DNA of 64,000 bases from Paraburkholderia phytofirmans PsJN (GTDB lineage: Bacteria; Pseudomonadota; Gammaproteobacteria; Burkholderiales; Burkholderiaceae), in assembly GCF_000020125.1 (NCBI RefSeq), contig NC_010676.1, forward strand, positions 2,542,001 through 2,606,000, written 5' to 3'. Within the stretch, counting starts at the first letter, position 1. Every line of letters starts with the position of its first letter. Positions 52,796 through 63,445 of this stretch are shown here, piece after piece. The translations under genes were made by a program, and so were the position numbers. The notes under the pieces are model-generated. The model had not been told where the DNA came from. It saw only the letters and a list, made by a program, of their open reading frames with translations, and searched no databases.

Positions 52796-53545
52796 ATGAA
52801 AACCGTACTGATCACCGGCTGTTCGTCCGGATTTGGCCTCGAGATCGCCCGCTATTTTCTGGCCCGCGATTGGCGGGTCGTCGCGACGATGCGCACGCCG
52901 CGCACCGACCTGCTGGCGCCTTCAGAGCGTTTGCGCGTGCTGGCTCTCGACGTCACCGATCCGGAAAGTATCAGCAAAGCGGTCGAAGCAGCCGGCCCGA
53001 TCGACGTGCTCGTCAACAACGCGGGCTTCGGCGCGGCCTCGCCGGCGGAACTGGTCGCACTTGAGACGGTACGCGACATCTTCGAGACCAACACCTTTGG
53101 CACGATCGCCGTGACGCAGGCCGTGCTGCCTCAGTTCAGGCAACGCAGAGCCGGCGTCGTCGTGAATGTCACGTCGAGCGTCACGCTGAAGGCGCTGCCT
53201 CTGATTGCCGCGTACAGCGCCAGCAAGGCGGCGGTGAACGCATTCACGGCGTCAATGGCGTTGGAACTGGAGCAGTTTGGCGTGCAAGTGCGTCTTGTGC
53301 TGCCGGGCCGCGCGCCCGACACCCGGTTCGGCGAGAACGCCCGCGCCCGGATGCATGGTCTCGACCATGAGGCGTACGCCGATCTCGCCAGCAAAGTTAT
53401 CGCAGGACTGCAGGATACCTCTTCGCCCACCACCCGCGCGCAAGACGTCGCCGAGGCCGTGTGGCGCGCGGCGACAGACCCGTCGTCGCCCATGCGCATC
53501 CCGGCCGGGGCAGATGCCGAAGCATGGGCGGCCGAGGTTCGCTGA
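52796..53545 (+). CDS. short-chain dehydrogenase/reductase (SDR)
   Basis: 249 aa, classical SDR: cofactor motif TGCSSGFG, DVTD acidic loop, NNAG at strand 4, catalytic Ser in VNVTSSV and Y-x-x-x-K in YSASK. NADP preference is suggested by Arg residues after strand 2 (MRTPRTD). Substrate unknown. GGAG precedes the ATG. Followed after 63 bp by a second SDR. Confidence 0.87.
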   Translation: MKTVLITGCSSGFGLEIARYFLARDWRVVATMRTPRTDLLAPSERLRVLALDVTDPESISKAVEAAGPIDVLVNNAGFGAASPAELVALETVRDIFETNTFGTIAVTQAVLPQFRQRRAGVVVNVTSSVTLKALPLIAAYSASKAAVNAFTASMALELEQFGVQVRLVLPGRAPDTRFGENARARMHGLDHEAYADLASKVIAGLQDTSSPTTRAQDVAEAVWRAATDPSSPMRIPAGADAEAWAAEVR

Positions 53546-53608
53546 CCCGGCGACATGGATTGAAGAAGGCTTGTACTCGCGCGAGCGCATTACGTTCAGG
53601 AGATTGCT

Positions 53609-54367
53609 ATGCACGAAAAATCCGTTGCCCTTGTAACTGGGGCGAACCAGGGAATCGGTCTTCAGATTGCGAAGGATCTCGCGGCGCGCGGCTTGACTGT
53701 ACTGGTCGGGTCGCGCAACCTGGAACGCGGCGAGGCTGCGGCCACGGAAGTCGGGCTGGGTGCCGTCGCGCTCCAACTCGACGTGACGGATCAGGCTTCG
53801 GTCACATCTGCGGCAGCACGTATTCGAAACGAGTTCGGCCGCCTTGACGTGCTTATCCAGAACGCGGCCATTTCGAATACGAAGAAGCAGCCCGGTCAGT
53901 CCGTCGAGGAATATGCGAAGACAGCGCGCCCCGGCAACGTGGATCTCGATGAAATGCGCGCGGTGTGGGACACCAACGTGTTTGGCGTGCTGGCTGTGTA
54001 CCAGGCGATGCTGCCACTTTTGCGCAAGACGCCGGGCTCCCGCATCGTTAACGTCTCGAGTGGCGTTGGGTCGTTGACGACGAACTCGAACCCTGCCTTC
54101 CCTTACCGTGCGATCTTCGGCCCTGTCTACGCGGCGTCCAAAACGGCCCTCAACGCTTTGACGGTGGCGATGGCCATCGAACTCGAGCCAGAAGGTATCA
54201 AGGTCAATGCCGTCTCCCCAGGCTTTACCAGAACTAACCTAAACGGATATGCAGGCACCGAGACCGTCGAGGAAGGCGCTCGCGAGGCGGTGCGCGTTGC
54301 GCTGCTGGGTGCGGACGGCCCAACGGGGACATTCACTCGCTGGAACGGGGACACGATCCCATGGTAA
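53609..54367 (+). CDS. short-chain dehydrogenase/reductase (SDR), carbonyl-reductase-like
   Basis: 252 aa: TGANQGIG, LDVTDQASV, QNAAI in place of NNAG, catalytic Ser in VNVSSGVG, and Y-A-A-S-K. The Q-G-I-G and the insertion between strand 5 and the active site resemble plant-type carbonyl reductases. AGGAG precedes the ATG. Its stop codon lies inside the start of a chemoreceptor fragment in another frame, marking a DNA junction. Confidence 0.86.
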   Translation: MHEKSVALVTGANQGIGLQIAKDLAARGLTVLVGSRNLERGEAAATEVGLGAVALQLDVTDQASVTSAAARIRNEFGRLDVLIQNAAISNTKKQPGQSVEEYAKTARPGNVDLDEMRAVWDTNVFGVLAVYQAMLPLLRKTPGSRIVNVSSGVGSLTTNSNPAFPYRAIFGPVYAASKTALNALTVAMAIELEPEGIKVNAVSPGFTRTNLNGYAGTETVEEGAREAVRVALLGADGPTGTFTRWNGDTIPW

Positions 54368-54591
54368 TTTCTGTCGTGCTCGGGGTCTTCATCACGCGGG
54401 GGATCATGCGCGCGTTAGGCGACGAGCCAGCCGACGCTGCGAACGCAGCGCAACGCGTTGCGGAAGGTGATCTTGAGGCATCTACTACGCTTGCGCCGAA
54501 CGACCGGAAGAGCCTGATGGCGTCGCTCGAATCAGACGAGCGACATGATATGCCCATGCGAGGCAAGGGTCTGAGACCGTTCGCAGGGTAG
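54361..54591 (+). pseudogene. truncated methyl-accepting chemotaxis protein (TM2-HAMP fragment)
   Basis: 76 codons starting with the second membrane helix (VISVVLGVFITRGIMRAL) and HAMP domain (LGDEPADAANAAQRVAEGDLEAST...SLMASLE) of a chemoreceptor, then unrelated residues to a stop. The same section of the intact receptor at 56795-58540 reads [21 protein letters not shown]...SLMASLK. No periplasmic or signalling domain remains. It starts exactly at the end of the preceding SDR in a different frame. Confidence 0.72.
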
Positions 54592-54739
54592 ATGACCGGT
54601 TGCTCGGGCAAGCTGTCAACATCGGGCGGAATATTCCCGCTGGGCCGAGCACTGCCGTTTCTGCGGCAGTTTCTGTGCGGGCCTCTTACCCCTTGCGTTC
54701 AACCCGGTAAGCTCCACCACCACGAAACCAGGCGCACGT

Positions 54740-56488
54740 TCAGGGATGAGCCGCACATTCGGCGTAGTACCGGTTCGGTGCGGGGAATACGCCGGTCATT
54801 ACTTCAATCAGGAACGGACCATCAAATCGGGACGCCTCGCTTAGCGCGTCAGCCAGATCCTGAAGGCGCTCGACCCTGCGCGCCGCGACTGCGAGCGAAG
54901 TCGCAAACGCAGCCCAGTTGTGGCTCGGCAGCCTGGTGAACCGTTCCGGAACGGAGCCCTTGCTGATCGCATCGATATGGACCGCGCCATGTGCCGAATT
55001 ATTTAACACGATGTAAAGCATCTTGATGTTATATCGGGCCGCGGTCTGGATCTCCATTCCGTGCATCAGCATGCACCCGTCTCCAGTCACGACAACACAT
55101 GGCCGTTGCGGGGCGGCAAGCTTGATACCGATCCCGGCCGCGATCGCCCAACCCATCGGCGCGAGAGAACTGGAGGAAAAGTAGTTGCCGATGCCCGACG
55201 AAAGCCAGTAGTGAGCCATGAATATCCGATGGGCGCCGGAATCGACCACGACGTTTGCGTCCTTCGGCAAGAGTTCGCACAGTTGCTTGACGACGTCCCC
55301 TGTATAGAGCGATTCGTCGCCATTTGGGTCCCGCGCGCCGGGATGCTCGAACTTATCGTCGTACAGAGGAATCCGGTTGACCTCAACGGCCCATGCTCTT
55401 CTTCGTTCCAGAACCGCGTGAAAGTCGGCGCGCCGGTTAGCGTCCATCTTTGAAAGCAGGCGAAATGAGGCACGAATTCCGGAAAACACACGGCTACGCG
55501 CAACATGGCCCATGGCGGGCGCATCGAAACTGTCGTCGAAGACGATCAACTCTTTCCAGGCAGTCAGCTTCTCCGTCCAGTTCATGCTGTCGCGCTGGTT
55601 CAGATCGCTGCCGAATACGACGAGGACATCGAGTTCGTCCGAGTTGATGACGCGAACGGCTCGCGAGTGGCCTGCGAATCCGTACACGCCGAGCGAAAGT
55701 ACATGATCCTCAGGAAACGCCCCTTTCCCAGAAAGCGTAGTCGCTACAGGAATGCAAAATTTCTCGGCCACATCGAGTAAGGCCTTTGCGGTTTCCGGGT
55801 CATTGCCGCGACTGCCGATCAGAAACGCGACGCGCTTCGATGTGAGTAAAAACCGGTCGCATAAAGCCTGCAATGCTGCATGGTTCGCGGGGACTCCGGA
55901 TGTATTGAACTCGCCATGATCGTACGGTTGTCGCGAGCCTTCCTGACCGGGCAAAGCGTCGTGCTGCTGGACGTCGACAGGAATGCTGATGAAAGATTGC
56001 GCGCGACGCATCCAGTCCAGCCCGTCCATGGCGCGACGCATTTCGGCTTGAAGATTGTCCTTGTTCTTCAACTCGACCACATTCTCTACCAGACTCTTCA
56101 CCACGCCGCTTTCGAAAATGCCGCTCAGCGTAGCGTCCTGGAATGCACCTTTTCCTTCCGCGCGCGACGAGACACCGCCGGCAATGTACAGCACGGGAAT
56201 CCGGTCTGCATGAGCGGACGCCATACCGGGCACGAAATTCATGGTGCCTGGTCCGGAAATGCCAACGCAGACACCAAATCTACGGCTGGCCCGCGCATAG
56301 CCGTCAGCCATGAACGCACTGCTGGTCTCATGTGCGCAAACAATTCCGCGGATCGACGGCGACTTGTCGATCGCATCCAGCAGGGGATAGATCATCTTCC
56401 CCGGCACCAGGAACACGTGGTCGATGTTCGCGGCTTCCAGCGATTTGACCACCGTTTTCGATACGTTTAGTCGGGCGCGTGATTCCAT
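54740..56488 (-). CDS. thiamine-diphosphate-dependent enzyme (acetolactate-synthase-like)
   Basis: 582 aa with the three-domain ThDP fold: N-terminal PYR domain (HVFLVPGKMIYPLLDAI, HETSSAFMADGYAR with the activating Glu), middle domain (about 190-340), and C-terminal PP domain with the ThDP/Mg motif GDG...NN (VVTGDGCMLMHG...YIVLNNSAHG). Probably decarboxylates a 2-oxo acid and joins or oxidises the product; residues that fix acetolactate synthesis are not recognisable. AGGA precedes ATG 56488; a frame 49 codons longer is not conserved. No partner genes, so the pathway is unknown. Confidence 0.82.
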   Translation of the reverse strand: MESRARLNVSKTVVKSLEAANIDHVFLVPGKMIYPLLDAIDKSPSIRGIVCAHETSSAFMADGYARASRRFGVCVGISGPGTMNFVPGMASAHADRIPVLYIAGGVSSRAEGKGAFQDATLSGIFESGVVKSLVENVVELKNKDNLQAEMRRAMDGLDWMRRAQSFISIPVDVQQHDALPGQEGSRQPYDHGEFNTSGVPANHAALQALCDRFLLTSKRVAFLIGSRGNDPETAKALLDVAEKFCIPVATTLSGKGAFPEDHVLSLGVYGFAGHSRAVRVINSDELDVLVVFGSDLNQRDSMNWTEKLTAWKELIVFDDSFDAPAMGHVARSRVFSGIRASFRLLSKMDANRRADFHAVLERRRAWAVEVNRIPLYDDKFEHPGARDPNGDESLYTGDVVKQLCELLPKDANVVVDSGAHRIFMAHYWLSSGIGNYFSSSSLAPMGWAIAAGIGIKLAAPQRPCVVVTGDGCMLMHGMEIQTAARYNIKMLYIVLNNSAHGAVHIDAISKGSVPERFTRLPSHNWAAFATSLAVAARRVERLQDLADALSEASRFDGPFLIEVMTGVFPAPNRYYAECAAHP

Positions 56489-56794
56489 ATTCCTGGGTAC
56501 GATCCGAGCAGAAACCGTTATTCGGATCTCACTATCCCTCGTCCGGTCAACGCGTGCGGTCTCGAAAGAGCAACGCGATCGGGGCGGATGCAACCGGCAT
56601 CTGGAGGCAGCGAGACGGCGTTGAACGCGCTGCACTGCGGCTGCAGTCGCGTCTCATGCTGTTTCATCGGGCCACCATGCAGCGGCCCGTGTCTCCATCC
56701 GTGGGTACTCTTTCTGTGCTGCGACGTTGCGCGTGTGACTCGCGAGTTGCGGTGTGTTCAATACCCGCTGCCGTGCAACTGCGCGCTGCTCCGT

Positions 56795-58540
56795 TCAGAA
56801 TGTCTGCCAGTCGGCAGCCTCTGCGGTGTTGGTCGTGACTTCGGTACTGCCGCCGGCAAGGCGTGGCATCGCCGCGGGCTTCGTCGAGTTCGCAGGGAAT
56901 GATGATTTGTGAATTCTCGACGGCGGGCGCTGTGATTCCTTCGAGGGCACATTCGTCGGTGACACAGAGACTTGCCTGTCGTCGACCTTGAAGAACGCGA
57001 CCGCCGCGCGCAGACCCTGCGCCTGCTGTGCCATCGACTGGGCCGCCGCCGAAGCCTCTTCCACCAGTGCGGCATTCTGCTGGGTAACCTGGTCCATCTG
57101 ATTGACCGCCTGGTTGACCTGTTCGATACCGGCACTCTGCTCCTGGGACGCCGATGAGATTTCGCCGACGATGTCGGTCACGCGTTTCACTGAAGCGACG
57201 ATCTCATGGATCGTGCCGCCCGCCTGTTCGACAAGGGTTGAGCCCATCTCGACCCGGCTGACCGAATCGGCAATCAGGTCCTTGATTTCCTTTGCTGCGC
57301 TGGCACTGCGCTGTGCCAGCGCGCGGACTTCGCCGGCCACGACTGCAAAACCCCGTCCCTGTTCACCGGCACGAGCCGCCTCGACCGCCGCGTTGAGCGC
57401 GAGAATATTGGTCTGGAATGCAATACCTTCGATCACGCCGATGATCTCGGACATTTTCGCCGAGCTGCCGGAAATGTCGCGCATCGTAGCGACCACCCGC
57501 CCGACAACTTCGCCGCCTTGTTGTGCGATGCCGGAGGCAGTGGTGGCGAGCGTTGCTGCCTGTTTCGCGTTGTCCGTGTTGTGACGGACGGTCGCGGTCA
57601 GTTCTTCGATGCTCGAAGCGGTTTCTTCGAGTGATGCTGCCTGCTCCTCAGTGCGGCTCGACAGATCCAGGTTGCCTTGCGCAATCTGCGCACTCGCCGT
57701 GGCGACCCCTTCGGCATTTTCGCGGACCTCTGCCACGACCCGCGACAGCGCGTCACGCATTGCCTTCAGCGATGCCATCAGGCTGTGCGTGTCGCCGCGC
57801 CGCAGATCGATGCTTACGCTGAGATCGCCGGCTGCCACGCTTCTCGCAAGACTGGCGGCTGTCGCCGGCTCGCCCCCCAACTGCCGTGTCAAACTGCGCG
57901 CCAACCAGACGCCGATGCCCGCACCGATCAACACCGACAACGCCACCAGAACCAGCATCAGGTTGCGGCCTTGCTCGTACACCTGATCGTTGGATCCGGC
58001 CGTCGTCTGTGCATCGGTCTGTTTGCCATCGACGAGCTTGCCCATCAGGACTAGCGTCTTGAATCCCTTCTCATGGTATTCACCCAACAGATAGGCAGTG
58101 AGCGCAGCTTGCTCCTGCAGCCCCGCAGCGTTGATCCGGCCTTTCATTTGATTGAATGCGTCTATGTAGTCGTGCCAGTTCTGATCGAGTTCGGAAAAGG
58201 TGGCTTTGCCCTTCTCGGTATAGACAAGGGGTTCGGCTTGATCGAGATGTTCGCGCGCCGAGGCGAGAGCCTTTTCGGCCTGAGCGAGAGAGGCGGTCCG
58301 CTGCTCGGCAGTGGCGGCCAGAATGGCGTTGCGTAGATACGTGCCGACTCGCAGTACGTCGGCGTTTGCTTGCTGGATCCGGTTCAACCCCACGAGATCC
58401 AATCGATAGCTCATATCCGCATTTGCATTAATCTGGCCCATGCTGCGAACACCGATGACGCTAACGATGGCGCTAACCACCGATACCATGATGAAGGCGC
58501 TGATCAGTTTGGTGCCGAGTTTCATATTGCCAATATTCAT
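56795..58540 (-). CDS. methyl-accepting chemotaxis protein
   Basis: 581-aa Tar-type receptor. TM1 near 10-30, four-helix periplasmic domain (about 30-185, [27 protein letters not shown]), TM2 ([18 protein letters not shown]), HAMP, and the cytoplasmic hairpin with the tip [35 protein letters not shown]. The C-terminus ends DWQTF, an NWETF-like pentapeptide that tethers CheR/CheB. Ligand unknown; small-molecule binding 4HB type. Start 58540 gives the usual [13 protein letters not shown]-terminus. Confidence 0.92.
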   Translation of the reverse strand: MNIGNMKLGTKLISAFIMVSVVSAIVSVIGVRSMGQINANADMSYRLDLVGLNRIQQANADVLRVGTYLRNAILAATAEQRTASLAQAEKALASAREHLDQAEPLVYTEKGKATFSELDQNWHDYIDAFNQMKGRINAAGLQEQAALTAYLLGEYHEKGFKTLVLMGKLVDGKQTDAQTTAGSNDQVYEQGRNLMLVLVALSVLIGAGIGVWLARSLTRQLGGEPATAASLARSVAAGDLSVSIDLRRGDTHSLMASLKAMRDALSRVVAEVRENAEGVATASAQIAQGNLDLSSRTEEQAASLEETASSIEELTATVRHNTDNAKQAATLATTASGIAQQGGEVVGRVVATMRDISGSSAKMSEIIGVIEGIAFQTNILALNAAVEAARAGEQGRGFAVVAGEVRALAQRSASAAKEIKDLIADSVSRVEMGSTLVEQAGGTIHEIVASVKRVTDIVGEISSASQEQSAGIEQVNQAVNQMDQVTQQNAALVEEASAAAQSMAQQAQGLRAAVAFFKVDDRQVSVSPTNVPSKESQRPPSRIHKSSFPANSTKPAAMPRLAGGSTEVTTNTAEAADWQTF

Positions 58541-58913
58541 AGCTAGCTTCGTCGACGTGAGAGAAATCTGAACAGGTGGAGAGCCGATGGCCATCCGCCC
58601 CGAGTGAGGCGGGCTGGCAATGGGTGCTGCATGTGGTTCATATAAGGGTTTACGGCAGCACGGATTTATTCTTCATACAAATTAGCGTTTTCCCGTAAAT
58701 TTATTGTGTCCCGCCGGCCGTTCGAGTTATTGATTTGTAATCTTCGTTGGGGAGAGAGAAGCGGCGAGCCGTATGGCTGAGCATTAGCGCTCGCGGGGAA
58801 GGGCCGACATCGACGCATTGGTCCCGCTCTCTACGGGCGGAGGCCCTGGTTTGACGACGTAACGCCGTGCTCGATCTGGCATCGGGCGAAAGGCGGGCGC
58901 GCAAGTGCGGCCG
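58541..58913. other. 373-bp intergenic region
   Basis: Between the start of the chemoreceptor gene and the end of the SDR at 58914. Moderately AT-rich near 58640-58740, likely the chemoreceptor promoter. No gene or terminator was recognised. Confidence 0.5.
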
Positions 58914-59609
58914 CTAAAGCGTCTCCTCATAGCGGCAATTGACGAGCAGTTCCGCCACGCTCGTCGTATTCGGCAACTCGATGGTATTCACCACCAGAAC
59001 CGCCAGGTCTTGCGGCTGCGTCATCGCCATCGGTTCGATATCGGCGATGCCGGCGGCCATGTCGGTGTTCACGAAGCCGGGGCATACCGCGGTCGCCCGA
59101 ACGCCATCGTCCCAACCCGCGCGGCGCACCGCATGGGTGAGCGCCACCATCGCGTGCTTCGACATCTGATAGCCGACGTTCAGGTTCTTCACCCGTTTGC
59201 CGGAAAGCGACGCAAGCTGCACGAAACGTCCGTTTCCCGCGCGGCGCAAATGCGGCAGCGCCGCCTGCACCAGCCGGAAAGGTGCATTTACATTGATCTC
59301 GAAGGTCTCGGTCAAGAGCGCATCGGTGCCGGTATCGAAGTCGATCATGCGGCAGATGCCCGCGTTGCTCACCAGGACGTCGATGCGCCCGAAGCGCTCA
59401 GCCGTCGCATTTACCCAGGCGCGCGCGGCTTCGGGATCGCGCGCCTCGTAGGGGTGCAGGAACGCATCCGGCACGCCCTCGTAAGCGTGCGTATCGCGCA
59501 GACCGAGCGACAGCCTGAAACCGCGACGCGCCAGTTCTAGCGCAATCTCGCGTCCGATGCCGCGGCTCGCGCCCGACACCATTGCCACTTTGTCCAAGTA
59601 CATTCCCAT
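58914..59609 (-). CDS. short-chain dehydrogenase/reductase (SDR)
   Basis: 231 aa: SGASRGIG cofactor loop, SNAG, catalytic Ser in LASLSGKRV and Y-Q-M-S-K. Last gene of a unit with the FAD oxidoreductase and the amino-acid-type ABC transporter (20 bp after the oxidoreductase gene), so probably reduces or oxidises a carbonyl made by that pathway. GAGG lies ahead of ATG 59609; ATG 59603 is an alternative. Confidence 0.85.
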   Translation of the reverse strand: MGMYLDKVAMVSGASRGIGREIALELARRGFRLSLGLRDTHAYEGVPDAFLHPYEARDPEAARAWVNATAERFGRIDVLVSNAGICRMIDFDTGTDALLTETFEINVNAPFRLVQAALPHLRRAGNGRFVQLASLSGKRVKNLNVGYQMSKHAMVALTHAVRRAGWDDGVRATAVCPGFVNTDMAAGIADIEPMAMTQPQDLAVLVVNTIELPNTTSVAELLVNCRYEETL

Positions 59610-59629
59610 GTGCGGTCGGTCCTCGCGTA

Positions 59630-60970
59630 TCAGAAGCCTGCGTCGATGGTGATCTTCGAGCCGTCGCTGAAGCGCTCGAGACGGAACGCGTGCGGATTGA
59701 CGAGCGGTGCATCGTGGTTGACGAGGTCCGCCATCAGCCTGCCCGCGCCCGGACCGATACCAAAGCCGTGCCCCGAGAAACCAGTGGCGATAAACATGCC
59801 CGGCACACGCTCAACGCCGGAGATGACGGGAATCGCGTCCGGCGTCACGTCAATATATCCGGCCCAGCGCTGCGCGATGCGCGCGCCCGCCAGTTGCGGA
59901 AACGCTTCGGTAAAGGCCTTGAAACCCTTATCGACGTAAGGCACCACGGGGTCCGGATCGAGCGTGCGGACATGCTCGAAAACCGTCGATTCGTTGAGTG
60001 GCCAGCGGCGCGGTCGCTTAAGTTCGTCGAAGAAACGCTTGCCGATCTGAATCTGCAGCGCGCCCATCTGGCTCTTCAATGCTTCGATGTACTTGAAGAA
60101 GAGGCGGAAGGAATCGGGCGTGAGATCAGCGTGCGTGCGCATGCCGTATGCGACCGTGTAGCCGCCGTCCGCACGCTTGCGAAACGCAAATTCCTCGTTA
60201 TTGGCGCTGCACGTGGGTCCGCCTTCGAGCGGCTCCGTGCGAAGCACGGACGCACGCGTGAGCAGTTGCGGCAGTTCCACGCCGAGATTGCCGCAGAAAT
60301 AGCGCGTCCATGCGCCACCCGCCACGACGACCGCGTCACAGCGAATCGTCCCATGTTCGGTGACGACCGCGCTCGCGCGACCGCCGCTCGTTTCGATGCC
60401 GCGCACCGCGCACGGCGTGAGAATGCTGACGCCCTTGCGTCGCAGCGCGTTGGCGATGGCGGGCGCGGCCTTTTGCGGTTCCGCGCGCGCATCGCCCGGC
60501 GTGAAGATGCCGCCCTTGAACGTCTGCTTCGCGCCGGGCAGCAGGCGTAAGACTTCATGCGTGTCCACTTCGCGCGTGTCGAAGGCATCGTCACCTGCTA
60601 TTTCACGAGCGCGCTTCAGCCAGTCGCGGTGACGTTCGAGCACGGCGTCATCGTTCGATACGTAAAGGATGCCACACTGGTTGAAGCCGGTGTCGATGCC
60701 GAGCGTTCTGTCGAGCGTGTGCCAGATTTTAAGGCTCTCGATGCTGAGCAGGAATTCGCGAGGATCGCGCCGTGTCACGCGCACCCAGCCCCAGTTGCGG
60801 CTCGACTGCTCGCCCGCGACGTGCCCCTTCTCGCACACCGCGACGGACAGCCCTTTTTCGTGCAACGCAAGCGCCGTTGATACGCCGATGATGCCGCCGC
60901 CGATCACGACTACATCCGCGCGTTCCGGCAGCTTGATATCGTCGGCGACGGTGTCGACTTTAGGACCCAT
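59630..60970 (-). CDS. FAD-dependent amino-acid/amine oxidoreductase (DAO family)
   Basis: 446 aa with the FAD-binding VVVIGGGIIGVSTALALHEKGLSVAVCEK motif near residues 20-50, SSRNWGWVR, and the second FAD segment GMFIATGFSGHGFGIGPGAGRLMADLV near the end. DadA/sarcosine-oxidase-like. It probably deaminates the compound imported by the adjacent ABC transporter. ATG 60970 is used; an in-frame TTG four codons earlier is possible. Its paralogue lies at 63446-64000. Confidence 0.86.
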   Translation of the reverse strand: MGPKVDTVADDIKLPERADVVVIGGGIIGVSTALALHEKGLSVAVCEKGHVAGEQSSRNWGWVRVTRRDPREFLLSIESLKIWHTLDRTLGIDTGFNQCGILYVSNDDAVLERHRDWLKRAREIAGDDAFDTREVDTHEVLRLLPGAKQTFKGGIFTPGDARAEPQKAAPAIANALRRKGVSILTPCAVRGIETSGGRASAVVTEHGTIRCDAVVVAGGAWTRYFCGNLGVELPQLLTRASVLRTEPLEGGPTCSANNEEFAFRKRADGGYTVAYGMRTHADLTPDSFRLFFKYIEALKSQMGALQIQIGKRFFDELKRPRRWPLNESTVFEHVRTLDPDPVVPYVDKGFKAFTEAFPQLAGARIAQRWAGYIDVTPDAIPVISGVERVPGMFIATGFSGHGFGIGPGAGRLMADLVNHDAPLVNPHAFRLERFSDGSKITIDAGF

Positions 60971-60993
60971 GGTTTCTTTCAACGAAGTGAGAG

Positions 60994-61791
60994 TTACGAA
61001 CGACGCTCGGCCACGGCCGCCGTCTGCGATTGCAGCGCTTCTTCAGCGTGCACGTTGCGCATGGTGCGCGATGTCTTCTGCTGACGCGCGGCGGGATTGA
61101 TGAAGCGATTGGTCCAGCGGTCCAGATGATTGATCGCGTGCGTGAGCGGCACCGTGATGAGCAGATACACGGCGCCTGCCGCGACGAGCGGCGAGAGATT
61201 GGCCGTATTGACCGCCGCATTCTGCCCGATGGTGAACAGATCGCGCTGCGAGGTGAGCAGCCCGAGAAAGTACACGAGGCTCGAATCCTTGACGATGGAG
61301 ATGAACTGATTGGCGAGCGCGGGCAGAATGCGCCGCACGCCCTGCGGCACGATCACATACCGCATGCCGCTCCAGTACGTCATGCCGAGCGCCTGGCACG
61401 CGGACATCTGCCCACGCCCAACGCTCTGAATCCCTGACCGGAATATCTCCGCGATATACGCCGACGAAACCAGCGCCAGCGCGACGATCGCAAGCGGATA
61501 CGGATTCGGCCCGAAGAGGGAGAGTCCGATCGGCGCCAGCCCCTGCCCGACCACGAGGATGACCAGCGCGGCGGGCAGGCCGCGGAACACATCCACGAAA
61601 ACGCGCACGGGCCAAGTGAGCCAGCGCGTATGCGATACGGCGCAGAGCGCCAGCGCCATTCCTGCCACGATGCCGAGCGCAGCGGAGATCACCGACAGGA
61701 TCAGCGTGTTCACGAGACCCGTGCCGATCAGCGCCGGCAGCGATTCGACGAGCAGTGGCCAATCGAGGAAGTTCTGCAGGAACGCATTCAT
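60994..61791 (-). CDS. polar amino-acid-type ABC transporter permease
   Basis: 265 aa HisM/GlnP-family permease with GTGLVNTLILSVISAALGIVAGMALAL, FVDVFRGLPAALVILVVGQGL and the EAA loop QMSACQALGMTYWSGMRYVIVPQGVRRILP. It has an extended C-terminal cytoplasmic tail of about 45 residues. Only one permease gene is present, so it would homodimerise. Confidence 0.9.
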   Translation of the reverse strand: MNAFLQNFLDWPLLVESLPALIGTGLVNTLILSVISAALGIVAGMALALCAVSHTRWLTWPVRVFVDVFRGLPAALVILVVGQGLAPIGLSLFGPNPYPLAIVALALVSSAYIAEIFRSGIQSVGRGQMSACQALGMTYWSGMRYVIVPQGVRRILPALANQFISIVKDSSLVYFLGLLTSQRDLFTIGQNAAVNTANLSPLVAAGAVYLLITVPLTHAINHLDRWTNRFINPAARQQKTSRTMRNVHAEEALQSQTAAVAERRS

Positions 61792-61845
61792 GAGGGCTCT
61801 CTCCTTGCGCTTGACGAGGCGTGACGAAGCAACAATGCCGGGCGC

Positions 61846-62658
61846 TTACTTCATCGCATACGGCGGCATCGGATCAGGCTTCGGATAGCCGGGATTGAAC
61901 TGTTGATAGAGCTTGAGCCACGTCCCGTCCGCCACCAGTTCGCCGATGGCCTTGTTGACCGCCGCTTCTAGCTTCACGTTGCCCTTGCGCATCGGGAAGC
62001 CGGCCGGAAGATTCGAAGCTGAGATGTCGAGCTTGTCGGCGAGCTTCAGGTCCGGATACTTGCCTTGCAGCCCTTCGAGTAAGGTCTTGTCGATGAAGTA
62101 GCCGTCGATGTACTTGTTGCGCAGCGCGAGAAAGCCCGCATTGATATTCGGAAAGCGGACGATCTGCGCGCCCGGCAGATAGCTCTGCGAATACGTGTCC
62201 TCGATGGTCCCCTGCACGACCCCGATGCGCTTGTCCTTTACCGATGTCACATCCGCGCCGATCGTGCTGTCCGGCAGCGTGCCGACGCTCAAAAGACCCG
62301 TCAGATAGCCTTCCGAGAAATCGACCATCTTGAGGCGTTCCTTGGTAATCGAGATCGAGCCCGCAGCAAGGTCGACCTGCTGATTCGCCACGCTCGGCAG
62401 CAAACCTGCGAAGTCCTGCGCGCGGAAGTCGGCCGTGAGCCCGAGTTTCGCGGCGATAGCACGCACCAGTTCCACGTCGAACCCCGTCATCTTGCCGTTG
62501 TCGATATACGAGTACGGCTTGTTGTTCGCATCGACGCCGGCGACGATCTTGCCAGGCGTCAATGTGCCGACGTCATCGGCGGCGTGGGCGGCGATCGCCG
62601 CGCCGACCAGGAACGATGCGGCCACGGCAAGATGGCGTGCGAGAAGAAGTAATCGCAT
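61846..62658 (-). CDS. polar amino-acid-type ABC substrate-binding protein
   Basis: 270-aa periplasmic SBP family 3 protein; signal peptide about 1-26 (AAIAAHA). Features: GKIVAGVDANNKPYSYIDNGKMTGFDVELVRAIAAKLGL, QQVDLAAGSISITKERLKMVDFSEGY, RIGVVQGTIEDTYSQSYLPGA and the ending SPGYPKPDP-like NPGYPKPDPMPPYAMK. Ligand is an amino acid or opine-type compound. AGGAG-type GGAGCC stands before the ATG. Confidence 0.9.
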   Translation of the reverse strand: MRLLLLARHLAVAASFLVGAAIAAHAADDVGTLTPGKIVAGVDANNKPYSYIDNGKMTGFDVELVRAIAAKLGLTADFRAQDFAGLLPSVANQQVDLAAGSISITKERLKMVDFSEGYLTGLLSVGTLPDSTIGADVTSVKDKRIGVVQGTIEDTYSQSYLPGAQIVRFPNINAGFLALRNKYIDGYFIDKTLLEGLQGKYPDLKLADKLDISASNLPAGFPMRKGNVKLEAAVNKAIGELVADGTWLKLYQQFNPGYPKPDPMPPYAMK

Positions 62659-62691
62659 GGTGAGGCTCCTTTGGATTGGCTAACGGTTGAT

Positions 62692-63393
<702 letters not shown>

Positions 63394-63445
63394 TGCGGCT
63401 CCTTTCGATGCTTCGGCCTTTTGATTTAATCCGCTTGTCTGCGCT

